Positions 16,753 through 25,566 of a stretch of 64,000 nt of DNA are shown here, one piece after another. The translations under genes and the position numbers were made by a program. The notes beneath the pieces were generated by a model. The model had not been told where the DNA came from, made no database searches, and was given only the letters and a program-made list of their open reading frames with translations. Each line of letters begins with the position of its first letter. The first letter of the stretch is position 1. Source of the stretch: Clostridiales bacterium (GTDB taxonomy: Bacteria > Bacillota > Clostridia > Saccharofermentanales > Saccharofermentanaceae); assembly GCA_017551625.1 (NCBI GenBank), contig JAFZLF010000003.1:62001-126000 (forward strand), in the 5' to 3' direction.

Positions 16753-17979
16753 CTATTCTTCGTCATTCTGCGGCTGATCAGACGTATCCGGAGCTTCCCA
16801 TCTCCCGATCTCATCTTTCAGCTGATCGAGATATCCGTTCGGACCCATCGATTGTTCCGCATCGTTGATCCGAAGAAGGAGTCTTCGCGCGATATGCGCG
16901 GGGATCTGATCCTGCGGCGCAGCAGGTGCCCCATCATCCGCAACTTCAGGTGTGCTCCGCTTCCAGTTTTCGAGGATCACCGTCCCCGCCACGATAACAA
17001 TATAGGCAATAGCAAGATATACGGCCGCGCGTCGCACTTGCTTCTTCCATGCGGCGAGCTCGGGACCGGCATCGATAAACAGCACCGTCTCCGAATGCAG
17101 AACAAGTGAATTGCCGATGCCATCTCCGGCACTCGTATCCATATAGATTTTTTCGTACGTGTCGTCCGAAGAAACCTCCCCATCTTCGACCATCACTTCC
17201 ACTGAGCCACCGTCGGACAATGCGACATTATATGCCACAAGACCCATAAAATCACTATAGTAAACCGCATGTACAAAATCGATGTACCGGTAATCCCCGT
17301 ACCATCCGATCTCAGTCGCACGTTCCTCGATCTCATTACTCTTCCTTGCTTCGGAGATCCGGTTCGAGATGTCCTTCGCCACTTCATGAAGATCCTCATT
17401 TTCCATACTTGCGGAATTCATCCCGACAAATCCCAGACTCACGCTGGGCTCATCAAAATCCGAATACGAACTGGCAACAATGTCATCATGATAACCCAGT
17501 CCGCCATATATGAATAAGGGCGCATCTCCCAAAAGAAAAAAACCGTCCCCGTCCGGATCTATGATAGCCGCGCCGGCAAGCAAAAGTTCGTTGTTTGGCC
17601 CTTCCGTATAATATTCGTTCAGAGAGTATCGAGGCTGTTCTCCCGGCGCATTCAGGCCATCGCTATAGTAATCGGTGGTCGGATCGGAATAGAAGAAATA
17701 ATCGTAGTTTTCCTCGTCTTCCGAGTTCTCGCCCCGGACCTTCTTGGTTTGCGCGAGGGTCTGCATCACGTTTGACCACTGACCGTACGTGACGATCTTC
17801 GATTTTCGAAGATTCAGTTTCTCGTCAATACCGGCGATGATTTTTTCTTTAGTTTTTCGGGCTCCGATCATGAGCATCGGAACTAAGACCATAAGGAGCA
17901 TCAGTGCGACAAACAGTGACACCTTAAAGTGGATCTTTCTCTTTTCTTCTTTTTTCTTTGAAGAATCTACGTTTTCCAT
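16753..17979 (-). CDS. Two-TM sensor-like membrane protein, paralogue A
   Basis: 408 residues from MENVDSSKKKEEKR. A basic N-terminus precedes TM1 (VSLFVALMLLMVLVPMLMI). The extracytoplasmic domain is longer than in its paralogues and has GWYGDYRY and the pre-TM2 block FIDAGPELAAWKKQVR. TM2 is followed by a tail with ARRLLLRINDAEQSMGPN and YLDQL. Frames extending to 18033 have no ribosome binding site; GGGAAAG before 17979 is modest. First gene of the three-gene operon. Confidence 0.55.
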   Translation of the reverse strand: MENVDSSKKKEEKRKIHFKVSLFVALMLLMVLVPMLMIGARKTKEKIIAGIDEKLNLRKSKIVTYGQWSNVMQTLAQTKKVRGENSEDEENYDYFFYSDPTTDYYSDGLNAPGEQPRYSLNEYYTEGPNNELLLAGAAIIDPDGDGFFLLGDAPLFIYGGLGYHDDIVASSYSDFDEPSVSLGFVGMNSASMENEDLHEVAKDISNRISEARKSNEIEERATEIGWYGDYRYIDFVHAVYYSDFMGLVAYNVALSDGGSVEVMVEDGEVSSDDTYEKIYMDTSAGDGIGNSLVLHSETVLFIDAGPELAAWKKQVRRAAVYLAIAYIVIVAGTVILENWKRSTPEVADDGAPAAPQDQIPAHIARRLLLRINDAEQSMGPNGYLDQLKDEIGRWEAPDTSDQPQNDEE

Positions 17980-18070
17980 AACACACTTTCCCGTTTCTCG
18001 TCCTGCGTGGCCACGATGCTCCATATCCCCCACGTATCGCGCCCCATGCCCCGCAGGATCACTTTTCTAT

Positions 18071-18079
18071 ATGATAGCA
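18071..18079 (-). promoter_or_regulatory. Extended -10 element ahead of the sensor-paralogue operon
   Basis: Minus strand TGC followed by TATCAT, about 90 bases before the first paralogue. No clear -35 is visible, so this is tentative. Confidence 0.35.
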
Positions 18080-18200
18080 GATATTTCGCCCCTGTGCGGA
18101 AATAAGAAAGAATAAATATGACAGAAATCACTTCTTCCCGGAAGACGGATGTTTTATAATATAGAAAACACATCAACAAGAAAAAAACGATCCGCTTCAC

Positions 18201-18253
18201 TTGGATCCACAGGATCCGGCGCATCCGGATCTGTTCGGTCCGGTCTATCCGGA
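18201..18253 (+). repeat. TCCGG-rich short repeats upstream of the TerB-like gene
   Basis: GGATCC occurs twice and TCCGG or its near-copies five times within 53 bases, ending just before the ribosome binding site. ATCCGG and its complement can form small hairpins around the AAAGGAG site. The role is unknown. Confidence 0.4.
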
Positions 18254-18268
18254 GTAAAGGAGACAACA

Positions 18269-18970
18269 ATGCTTGGCAGAATGTTAGCCCGTTCCATCAC
18301 AAGAAATGTCGCCGGCGACATGCTCGGCGGACTTGGTCGTGCCGCCGCTTTCGGCGCAGGGGCCGTCCTCGTATCCGAGCTCGTAAACGGCGCGACGCAG
18401 CGCAGTTCCGCAGCGATCCCCGCGGGAAACTACATGCCGATGCAGGGAAATTCCACACCACAGGCGAGCAACAACGTCGCGAACATCGCGCTGGCCCGCA
18501 TCGCCCTCTGCTATTACATCGCCAAGGCCGATGGTTCCATCTCCCCCGAGGAGCAGATGGATCTCGACTATATGTGCTCGAGCCTGATGAATAATCCGAA
18601 TGCTTCCTCGAACTTCCGGACCGAACTGCAGTCCATCGTCAATGACCGTTCGATGAATTTCATGAATGTCGAGAAATACCTCAACCGCCTCGATGTCAAT
18701 ACTCTGAATCTCCTTCTTGCCGATGCGCAGCGTATCGCCGAGCTGACCGATGGGGTCACCGAGAACGAGAGAAAAGCGATGACGGTATTCCAGAACTATA
18801 TCTACGGCAAGCAGGGTTTCCCGGGCGGCAACATGAATGCGCAGTTTGCCGGCACCGCACGTGTCATCAACCTCAAGTGCACCGGCTGCGGCGCGGATCT
18901 TCAGATCAACGATTCGAGGACCGAGACCTACTGCCCGTACTGTGGATCAAAGCAGATCATCATGCACTGA
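18269..18970 (+). CDS. TerB-like domain protein with C-terminal zinc ribbon
   Basis: 233 residues from MLGRMLARSITRN. Residues about 25-45 are a Gly/Ala-rich hydrophobic stretch. Residues about 80-185 resemble the all-helical TerB/DjlA domain (IAKADGSISPEEQMDLDYM, an acidic helix with spaced Asp/Glu). The end is a zinc ribbon, CTGCGADL and CPYCGSKQI. AAAGGAG with 6-base spacing decides the start; the frame extending to 18149 lacks a site. Partners are unknown. Confidence 0.7.
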   Translation: MLGRMLARSITRNVAGDMLGGLGRAAAFGAGAVLVSELVNGATQRSSAAIPAGNYMPMQGNSTPQASNNVANIALARIALCYYIAKADGSISPEEQMDLDYMCSSLMNNPNASSNFRTELQSIVNDRSMNFMNVEKYLNRLDVNTLNLLLADAQRIAELTDGVTENERKAMTVFQNYIYGKQGFPGGNMNAQFAGTARVINLKCTGCGADLQINDSRTETYCPYCGSKQIIMH

Positions 18971-19029
18971 TATTAGGGCCGATCGAGGCCAAGGTAAAAC
19001 CCGAATACGAAACATATGAGAAAACAAAC

Positions 19030-19083
19030 GGCGACAGTGCTTCTCACTAGGAGCGAGAGACTGTCGCCGATTCTTTTCTCTTT
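19030..19083 (+). terminator. Terminator after the TerB-like gene
   Basis: GGCGACAGT (19030-19038) pairs with ACTGTCGCC (19060-19068), with an inner TCTC/GAGA pairing, followed by TTCTTTTCTCTTTT. Confidence 0.8.
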
Positions 19084-19139
19084 TATGCACAACAGCCCGA
19101 GACATACGAATCGGAGCTCTTCATGGTAGAATCTCTGCT

Positions 19140-20522
19140 ATGGCACGTACACTTCAGAAAAACAGGAATATCGACATGATCAACGGCTCCGTTCTGTGGC
19201 CGCTCATCTGCTACAGCGTCCCGATCGTACTGACACAGGTGCTGCAGCTGCTCTTTAATGCCGCAGACATCGTGGTCGTCGGGCAGTTCGTCGGCGACTC
19301 GGCCGTGGCAGCCGTCGGCTCCTGCGCGCCGCTTATAAATCTTCTTATCAACCTGTTCGTCGGCATCTCGCTGGGCGCGACGGTCGTGCTCGCATCCACA
19401 CTCGGAGCGAAGCAGGAGGACCGCATCCATGATCTGACACACACCATCTTCTCGCTCGGTGTCGTTTTCGGCTTTTTTACCGGCATCATTGGCGTCGTCT
19501 TTGCCAGGACTTTCCTCGAGTGGATGGGCACGACACCCGAGTCCATCGATCAGGCCACCACGTATCTCCGCATCTATTTTATCGGTGCGCCGGCCTTCAT
19601 GATCTATACTTTCGGCCGCGCCATCATCGTCGCGACCGGCGACACCAAGCGTCCTCTGATCTACTTAAGTTCCTCCGGCGTCATCAACGTCATATTGAAC
19701 CTCATCCTCGTGGCGGGATGTGGCATGGGCGTGGCGGGCGTCGCCATCGCTACCGTGACCTCGCAGGTGATCTCGGCGGTTCTCATGACCTCGGCTCTCC
19801 TTCGTCTCGACAGTGAATGCCGCATCTTCCTATTCGAACTGCGTCTCCACGGAAAGCCACTGAAGAGGATCCTGAAACTGGGGCTTCCCGTTGGTTTCCA
19901 GAACACGCTCTTTTCGTTTTCGAACGTCATCATCCAGTCCTCGGTCAACTCCCTCGGTACCTTCTGCGCTGCGGGAAACAGTGCCTGCATGAACATCGAC
20001 TCATTCATCTACGCCGGCATGAATTCCTTTACCCAGGGCTGCATGACCTTCGCAGGGCAGAACTACGGCGCGAAGCGGTATGATCGTCTCAACGAGATCT
20101 ACCGCTCGGCACTCCTGTGTATCACGGCAATCGGTCTGACGCTCGGCGGTATCGCCTATATATTCGGCGGTCCGCTTCTGCGTCTGTATCTTCCCGATTC
20201 TCCGCAGTCCGTCACATACGGCATGGCCAGGATGCTCGTCCTCGTCATTCCCGATTTTCTCTGTGGTCTGATGGACTGCGGCTCGGGCATGCTCCGCGGC
20301 ATCAAGCGCTCCGTCTACCCGATGATCGCGACGATCATCGGAAGCTGTGGCCTGCGTCTGCTGTGGGTCTTTACGGTCTTTGCACACTTTAAGCAGCACA
20401 CCCATGGTGTCGCAGCCTACCGCATCCTGCTCCTGTCCTATCCCCTCTCCTGGGCGCTGACATTCTTCGCACTTCTTTTCTACTATATCCGCGTCAAGAG
20501 ACTCTATCTTTCGAAAGTGTAA
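19140..20522 (+). CDS. MATE family efflux transporter
   Basis: 460-residue membrane protein with 12 predicted TM segments in two related halves. Landmarks are the N-terminal NGSVLWPLICYSVPIVLTQ, NAADIVVVGQFVGD, ATGDTKRPL and, in the second half, AGMNSFTQGCMTFAGQNYGAKR. It probably exports organic cations or drugs using a Na+ or H+ gradient; the substrate is unknown. The ribosome binding site is weak. An ATG at 19176 (MINGSV) with AGGA upstream is an alternative start. It stands alone between a terminator and a small gene. Confidence 0.9.
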   Translation: MARTLQKNRNIDMINGSVLWPLICYSVPIVLTQVLQLLFNAADIVVVGQFVGDSAVAAVGSCAPLINLLINLFVGISLGATVVLASTLGAKQEDRIHDLTHTIFSLGVVFGFFTGIIGVVFARTFLEWMGTTPESIDQATTYLRIYFIGAPAFMIYTFGRAIIVATGDTKRPLIYLSSSGVINVILNLILVAGCGMGVAGVAIATVTSQVISAVLMTSALLRLDSECRIFLFELRLHGKPLKRILKLGLPVGFQNTLFSFSNVIIQSSVNSLGTFCAAGNSACMNIDSFIYAGMNSFTQGCMTFAGQNYGAKRYDRLNEIYRSALLCITAIGLTLGGIAYIFGGPLLRLYLPDSPQSVTYGMARMLVLVIPDFLCGLMDCGSGMLRGIKRSVYPMIATIIGSCGLRLLWVFTVFAHFKQHTHGVAAYRILLLSYPLSWALTFFALLFYYIRVKRLYLSKV

Positions 20523-20614
20523 GGTTGCCGTAAGGTACTTCGATAGGACGCGCTCTCTTTCTTCGGTAAGATGAAATCACAAAGCAAACAACACCACGAA
20601 AGAGGGCCAAGAAA

Positions 20615-20824
20615 ATGAAAAAGACAGCGAACAAAGAAAAGATCATCACCAACATCATCTCAGTAATCGGACTTCTCGCCGGCATCGGATTTCTGGTAAC
20701 CACGATCCTCCGCATGATGTATCCGAGCGTATCTCCCTGGTATTCCCTGATCTGCGCTATCATTGGAGTCGGCATAGAGATCGTTCTTCTCATCAGAAGC
20801 AAGCGCGAATCTAAGAAAAACTAA
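20615..20824 (+). CDS. Small two-TM membrane protein
   Basis: 69 residues with a Lys-rich start (MKKTANKEK), two hydrophobic segments (about 10-33 and 42-60) and a charged tail ending RESKKN. A GAGGG-like site precedes the ATG, and a strong hairpin follows the gene. I do not recognise a family. The clean TM pattern and flanking signals make it a likely real gene. Confidence 0.6.
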   Translation: MKKTANKEKIITNIISVIGLLAGIGFLVTTILRMMYPSVSPWYSLICAIIGVGIEIVLLIRSKRESKKN

Positions 20825-20856
20825 TACTCCCGCCTCCTTATATTCACTAAAAGAAG

Positions 20857-20913
20857 AGCTTCCCCGCACCCGTTCGTGTCAGGTGAAATCACGATCGAGG
20901 ATGCGGGGAAGCT
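20857..20913 (+). terminator. Long hairpin after the small membrane protein gene
   Basis: AGCTTCCCCGCA (20857-20868) pairs perfectly with TGCGGGGAAGCT (20902-20913). The loop holds an inner TCGTG/CACGA pairing. TTTCT follows on the plus strand. It lies between convergent genes and could stop transcription from either side. Confidence 0.6.
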
Positions 20914-21036
20914 TTCTATGTCATCTGCGCCTTGCGTGTTGATAAGAGGGGATGGCGCAAATAACGCATATATCATACGGCACTCTGATGATTGGGAGGG
21001 TTTCTGTGTGCCGCGTAAAGAGGGATGTTCACTCTA

Positions 21037-21813
21037 TCAGTATGCGTTCTGTGAAGCGAAACTGTACTGCATCGGAAAGCGGGAGCCTTCCTTTTCGGAA
21101 CTTACACGGATCGCATCGGCATCGATGGTCTTACCGTTCTCGAGCACCACGGTACGTGTCCCGTATGTCGCGCACTTCTGGGAGTGTGTGACCTGAAGGA
21201 TCGTGATCCCCTTCTCCTGATTGATGCGGCGGAACAGTTCCATGATCTCTGCACCGGACTTACTGTCGAGGTTACCTGTCGCTTCGTCAGCGAGGATGAT
21301 CTCCGGATTGCTGATGATCGCTCTGGCGATCGCGACACGCTGCTGCTGACCGCCACTGAGCTTGCTCGGCATCTGCTTTCTCTTATCCGTAAGGCCCGTG
21401 ATCTCCAGGATGTCATCGAGATCCTTCTGGAGCGATGCGCGGGAACGGCCTGCTACAAGCGAAGGCAGCAAGATGTTATCCTCGACATTCAGGTTCTGCA
21501 CCAGGTTATAAAACTGGAAGATGAATCCGATCTTTCCGAGGCGGATTCTACTGAGTTTTTTCTCTCTGATCCGACGTATGCCTGTCCCGCAGATCTCGAT
21601 ATCGCCCTGAAAATCTCTGTCCAGTCCGCCGATCAGGTAAAGCAGTGTCGACTTTCCGGAACCGCTGGCGCCCATCAGGGAGACGAACTCTCCTTTTCTC
21701 ACTTCCAGATCCGCGCCGTCGAGCACCTGCGTGATCACGCCGCCCTTCTTGCCGAATGTCTTTCTGACGTTGTCTACCTTGATCATGATTTCGTTGTCGT
21801 TGATTGTCTTCAT
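21037..21813 (-). CDS. ABC transporter ATP-binding protein (MacB/LolD type)
   Basis: 258-residue ATPase with Walker A GASGSGKST, Q-loop FIFQFYNL, signature LSGGQQQR, Walker B IILADEATGNLD and H-loop VTHSQKCA. The spacing and ATGNLDS match the MacB/FtsE group that pairs with FtsX-like permeases, and the preceding gene is such a permease. It is the last gene of the PadR-DUF1700-DUF4097-permease-ATPase series. The tail of about 25 residues beyond the domain is unremarkable. Confidence 0.92.
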   Translation of the reverse strand: MKTINDNEIMIKVDNVRKTFGKKGGVITQVLDGADLEVRKGEFVSLMGASGSGKSTLLYLIGGLDRDFQGDIEICGTGIRRIREKKLSRIRLGKIGFIFQFYNLVQNLNVEDNILLPSLVAGRSRASLQKDLDDILEITGLTDKRKQMPSKLSGGQQQRVAIARAIISNPEIILADEATGNLDSKSGAEIMELFRRINQEKGITILQVTHSQKCATYGTRTVVLENGKTIDADAIRVSSEKEGSRFPMQYSFASQNAY

Positions 21814-21930
21814 TTTGTTCCTCTTTCCCGGCTGCTGCCGTCATAGAAATATTCTTGAGTTGTTATTCTATTCTGTTATTTGTTATTCTTCAGTGCTTTT
21901 CGCGATGTGTTTCTTTCTTACTGTCTTCTA

Positions 21931-24453
21931 TCACTCGTACTTTAGCTGTTCGGCAATCTTCATCTTACGGATGTGCCTGATCGGCATCAGAGCCGTGACC
22001 ACGAAGATCAGGAAGAGTCCGCTCAGGAAGATTGCTGTGGAGACGATATCGACCGATGTACCGAAGTTCATCTGGATCATCTCCAGCGCCTTCTGGAAAA
22101 GACCGGTGGTAATCACGGCGAACGGGATCGCCACGGCCATCGCCACCACACTGGAGAGCACGTTCTCCGAGAGGAAGGCCTTCTTCAGTTTTCCTCTGCT
22201 CATCGCGGTGGATACGAGTACGGCGCACTCTCTTCTTCTTCCGGAGAAGCCGATGATCTGGTTGCTGACCACGGCAATGAACGTCAGCAGCACGCCCATG
22301 CCGATCAGCATATAGAGGATGGTCGCCATACCTGCATTCTGTTCCTTCAGGTCCTCCATACGCTCCTCCATAGTGGATACGGTATTGATCATGCAGCCCG
22401 AGTGTTCCTTGATCGTATTGACGACACTTTCCGGATCCGAGCAGCGGATGTAGGCCATCTGCGGCTGATCCTTAAAGATCTCGTTATAGTTATTGAGGCT
22501 GACTACGAATACCGCGGATCCGGATGTGAACTGGAGGCTGTTGCAGTAACCTGCAAGTTTCATCGTCTTTCTGAGTGAATCCGAATTGTTGGCCGCCATC
22601 AGCATCGGGATCTCATCGCCGACATGATAGCCCAGTTCCTTTGCGATGGCCTTATCCATGTAGATCTCATCGTCTCCGATCGTTTCCGGAAGTCCGGAGA
22701 TCGAGCTGAAGATCTTAAATGCACCTGGTGTTCCGACCAGCATCGCGGTGTGGTAGAGCTCCTTCATTTCCTTGCTGCTTGCTGTCTCATAGGCTTTGAT
22801 GTCTTCTTCACCGAGGATGAACTTCGTATCCCAGTGATAGTTCAGGAATTCCACTTCCGTTACGCTGTCGATATCCTCGAAGTACTGAAACACTTTTCCC
22901 TGCTCGGAAAGGCCTGTCACGACGACATCTGCATCTGCTTCGGGACGTTCACAGAAAGCCAGGTAGGATGAGGAAAGCACGAAAAGTGTAAGTCCCATGG
23001 TGACCGCCATGACAAAGAGTCTCGAGATACCGACGGATGCTTTCTTGGTTCTGGCCTGTACGCAGGAGAACGCGGCGATCGGGCAGTTTCTCTTCGTGAA
23101 GAACTTCTCGAGGCACTTACTCACAAAACGGAGGATAAAGGGATATCCCAGGAATAGTCCGATGACCAGAAGTACGATGTCGGCAAAGACGATCGCAAGG
23201 CCTGTGAGTGTCTGTGTCAGGATCAACACAAGTCCGGTAATGCCAAGCACGGTGAACAGGAGAGATGCGACGAGTGTCTTCTTCGTGTATTTGAAGTCAG
23301 TATCCTTGTTGTCAAAGATCAGGTCACGGATCGATGTTCTTGTTGCCTTAAGGAGTTCCTTGATCGGGCAGAGGCACTCGATCACGACAGCGCCGACGAT
23401 GACGCCGATCCATGCGATCACGGAAACTCTTCCGAGGTTCATCTCCAGTTCGATATCCGATCCGGAATTCAGTGTGAATACGTTATTGAAGATCGGGTCT
23501 CTGGTCAGAACGTATAGAGTCGAGCCCAGCGCGCCGCCAATGAGGCCGTAAAGCGCATTCTCAAAAAGTACGATCAGCGCGGTGGCATTCGGAGAAACGC
23601 CCAGGCTTCTGAGAGTTCCGACTGTGCCCATTCTCTCGACCATGATGCGCTCGGAAAGAGAGATCGTAACGAAGATGACGAGCATCAGGCAGATGAGAAA
23701 AAGGATCGCGAAGATACTGGTAACGGAGTTTACGTTCTGCTGGACCATCTCACCGTTGATGAGGTCTTCGGTCTCGATGCCCTGTGTGTTTTCTTCCATG
23801 AGGCTGCAGAAATCTCCTACCTCACTTCTTTCGTGTACCCGGACGTAGGCACCTACATATTTATAGTCATCACCGAAGAGCTCCGCGAACCCGCCGAGCG
23901 GCATCACTGCGTTATACTTTTCGGAAAGCATACCCTTATAAGAGAGGATGGACTTGACCGTAAATGCATGCGCCTGGTCATCGCCGTCGAAGAACTCGAT
24001 CGTATCCCCTTCCTTAAGGTTCAGCTCTTCAGCCAACGTCTTCGGGATCGCGACCTCGTTATCCGCAAGGTCCACTTCCGCAGCCATAAGTTCCATCGCA
24101 TTCGCATCTGCGATATCTCCGGAGTAGATCAGGATGCTCTTCTCGTGAAAGTAAGCATACTCTTCGTTACCCGGAACATTGAATGTGGTCATGTCGCCAG
24201 TAAACAGTGTTCTGTCATGTGCCGGAAGGCCTTCAAAATCAGCGTCTATCATACCATTAGGTGCAGAAACGATCACGTTGCTGTCACCAAACATCGAAAG
24301 GAAAGCCGATTCCAGCACGTTTCTGACCGAGTTGCTCATATCAAATGTCATCATGCCTGCAAAGGAACATACCAGGATGCAGAGGATCAGCATGAATGTC
24401 CGGATTGGCTTCGAAAACATATTCTTAAGTGTGTGTTTAAAAATGACTCCCAT
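21931..24453 (-). CDS. ABC transporter permease, FtsX/MacB-like, double length
   Basis: 840 residues with two FtsX-like halves. TM1 is at about 15-37, then an extracellular domain, three TMs around 255-365, a mid-protein TM pair at about 400-440, a second extracellular domain and three C-terminal TMs (ILYMLIGMGVLLTFIAVV onward). This eight-to-ten-TM plan resembles lantibiotic/peptide-stress or macrolide-type exporters. Together with the downstream ATPase it probably forms one transporter. It starts after GGTGG and lies 180 bases after the DUF4097 gene, behind a GC-rich structured stretch. Confidence 0.88.
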   Translation of the reverse strand: MGVIFKHTLKNMFSKPIRTFMLILCILVCSFAGMMTFDMSNSVRNVLESAFLSMFGDSNVIVSAPNGMIDADFEGLPAHDRTLFTGDMTTFNVPGNEEYAYFHEKSILIYSGDIADANAMELMAAEVDLADNEVAIPKTLAEELNLKEGDTIEFFDGDDQAHAFTVKSILSYKGMLSEKYNAVMPLGGFAELFGDDYKYVGAYVRVHERSEVGDFCSLMEENTQGIETEDLINGEMVQQNVNSVTSIFAILFLICLMLVIFVTISLSERIMVERMGTVGTLRSLGVSPNATALIVLFENALYGLIGGALGSTLYVLTRDPIFNNVFTLNSGSDIELEMNLGRVSVIAWIGVIVGAVVIECLCPIKELLKATRTSIRDLIFDNKDTDFKYTKKTLVASLLFTVLGITGLVLILTQTLTGLAIVFADIVLLVIGLFLGYPFILRFVSKCLEKFFTKRNCPIAAFSCVQARTKKASVGISRLFVMAVTMGLTLFVLSSSYLAFCERPEADADVVVTGLSEQGKVFQYFEDIDSVTEVEFLNYHWDTKFILGEEDIKAYETASSKEMKELYHTAMLVGTPGAFKIFSSISGLPETIGDDEIYMDKAIAKELGYHVGDEIPMLMAANNSDSLRKTMKLAGYCNSLQFTSGSAVFVVSLNNYNEIFKDQPQMAYIRCSDPESVVNTIKEHSGCMINTVSTMEERMEDLKEQNAGMATILYMLIGMGVLLTFIAVVSNQIIGFSGRRRECAVLVSTAMSRGKLKKAFLSENVLSSVVAMAVAIPFAVITTGLFQKALEMIQMNFGTSVDIVSTAIFLSGLFLIFVVTALMPIRHIRKMKIAEQLKYE

Positions 24454-24474
24454 ATTTCCACCTGTTTATTTCTG

Positions 24475-24620
24475 TCTGTTTTTCTAGTCTCTCCCCCTGG
24501 TTTCGGGCGCACCAGTGGTTGACCCGCCGGATTTCACCGGGACTTCCACCTGTTTCCTGGTGGATCGTCCCCGATGAAAAGCGGGCATTTGAGGGGGGGT
24601 ATTATGAAGTAGTGTTATGC
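24475..24620 (-). other. GC-rich potentially structured stretch in the DUF4097-permease gap
   Basis: Within about 145 bases the minus strand can form several hairpins: TCCACC/GGTGGA, CCGG/CCGG around TGAAAT, ACCA/TGGT and CCCG/CGGG. A run of seven C follows the first hairpins' upstream side. GGTGGAAGTCC and CCACTGG recall cobalamin aptamers, but the B12 box and order do not match. Unidentified. Confidence 0.4.
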
Positions 24621-24634
24621 TAAGTTATGTGTGA

Positions 24635-25540
24635 TTATTCGTTCGTGACGTTGAGCGAACCTGCGGACATTTCTGCTTTCAGAATGATGTCATATCCTTT
24701 GATCTGCTGATACTCGTCACCCTTCTTCTCACCGTTGATCTTAGCCGATCCGGCAGAAAGGTCGAAGTCATAGCCGATGCTCAAGCCCGGGACGAATTCG
24801 ATATCCGCAGAACCTGCTGACATATCGATCGAGAAGCTGTCTGTGAGATTCAGTGCCCTGGCACCGAAATCACCGGCCGACATATGCAGCTTACCGCCAT
24901 TGATCGTGCAGTTATTCAGTACGATATCTCCTGCGGAAAGTTTGAAATCGGAATAGCCGAAATCACAGTTGTTCGCGGTAAAATCGCCTGCGGACATTTT
25001 GAGTACAAGTTCACCGCGGACGTTGTTGATAACCGCATCACCGGCAGACATGTCGAGTGTGATCTTGTCGCAATCAAAGCCATCCTCGATCTTTACATCA
25101 CCGGCGGACAGATCGACCATGACATCGCTGAAATCCACGCCCTTCGGGTAGTAAACTTTGACGTAATAATCATCATGATCGAAATTGAACCATGAGAAGT
25201 TAATGTCAAAATGGAAGCTCTTGGTATCTATGGTGAGTGTATCATCCTCTGACTCGCACACGACCTCTTTGGCCTGGAGCTTGTACTCCACTGCATACTC
25301 ATCGCTCTCGATGAATGTGATCTCCGAAGCCGGCACATCGATGTTGATGTTCTTGAAATCGTCAACGACGGTCTTCTTCATCTCGACTACTTTTCCTTCC
25401 GAATCGATGTGGAAACCGTGATCGTAGTACATGTGGATCGGCTTATTTCCGTTTGCCACTGTGCCGATAACGGTCAGTGCAATTCCGGCCGAGAGTGAAA
25501 CTCCGGCGATGATCAGTGCAACTTTAGTAAATGTTTTCAT
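24635..25540 (-). CDS. DUF4097-type beta-helix surface protein
   Basis: 301 residues with an uncleaved N-terminal signal anchor (VALIIAGVSLSAGIALTVIG). From about residue 130, eight short repeats centred on SAGD or SAGS appear (DMSAGDAVI, KMSAGDFTA, KLSAGDIVL, DMSAGSADI). This is the strand-turn pattern of the DUF4097 'putative adhesin' family, which forms a right-handed beta-helix outside the membrane. AAGGAG precedes the ATG. It follows the PadR and DUF1700 genes, the usual trio in Bacillota, probably a membrane-state sensing or envelope module. Confidence 0.85.
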   Translation of the reverse strand: MKTFTKVALIIAGVSLSAGIALTVIGTVANGNKPIHMYYDHGFHIDSEGKVVEMKKTVVDDFKNINIDVPASEITFIESDEYAVEYKLQAKEVVCESEDDTLTIDTKSFHFDINFSWFNFDHDDYYVKVYYPKGVDFSDVMVDLSAGDVKIEDGFDCDKITLDMSAGDAVINNVRGELVLKMSAGDFTANNCDFGYSDFKLSAGDIVLNNCTINGGKLHMSAGDFGARALNLTDSFSIDMSAGSADIEFVPGLSIGYDFDLSAGSAKINGEKKGDEYQQIKGYDIILKAEMSAGSLNVTNE

Positions 25541-25566
25541 ATGTGTTTTCTCCTTACCCTCTTAAC

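Noticed and set aside
18034..18268. Additional small gene upstream of the TerB-like protein
   Set aside because: The in-frame stretch from 18149 reads Ser/Gly-rich repeats generated by TCCGG units and has no ribosome binding site; it also lies on top of the -10 region.
20876..21196. Plus-strand reading frame overlapping the ABC ATPase 3' end
   Set aside because: It starts inside a terminator hairpin, has no ribosome binding site, and runs antisense to a clear ABC ATPase gene.
24475..24620. Cobalamin riboswitch in the minus-strand leader of the ABC permease
   Set aside because: GGTGGAAGTCC and CCACTGG are suggestive, but the B12 box and the order and spacing of the core elements do not fit, and the downstream genes have no link to cobalamin.
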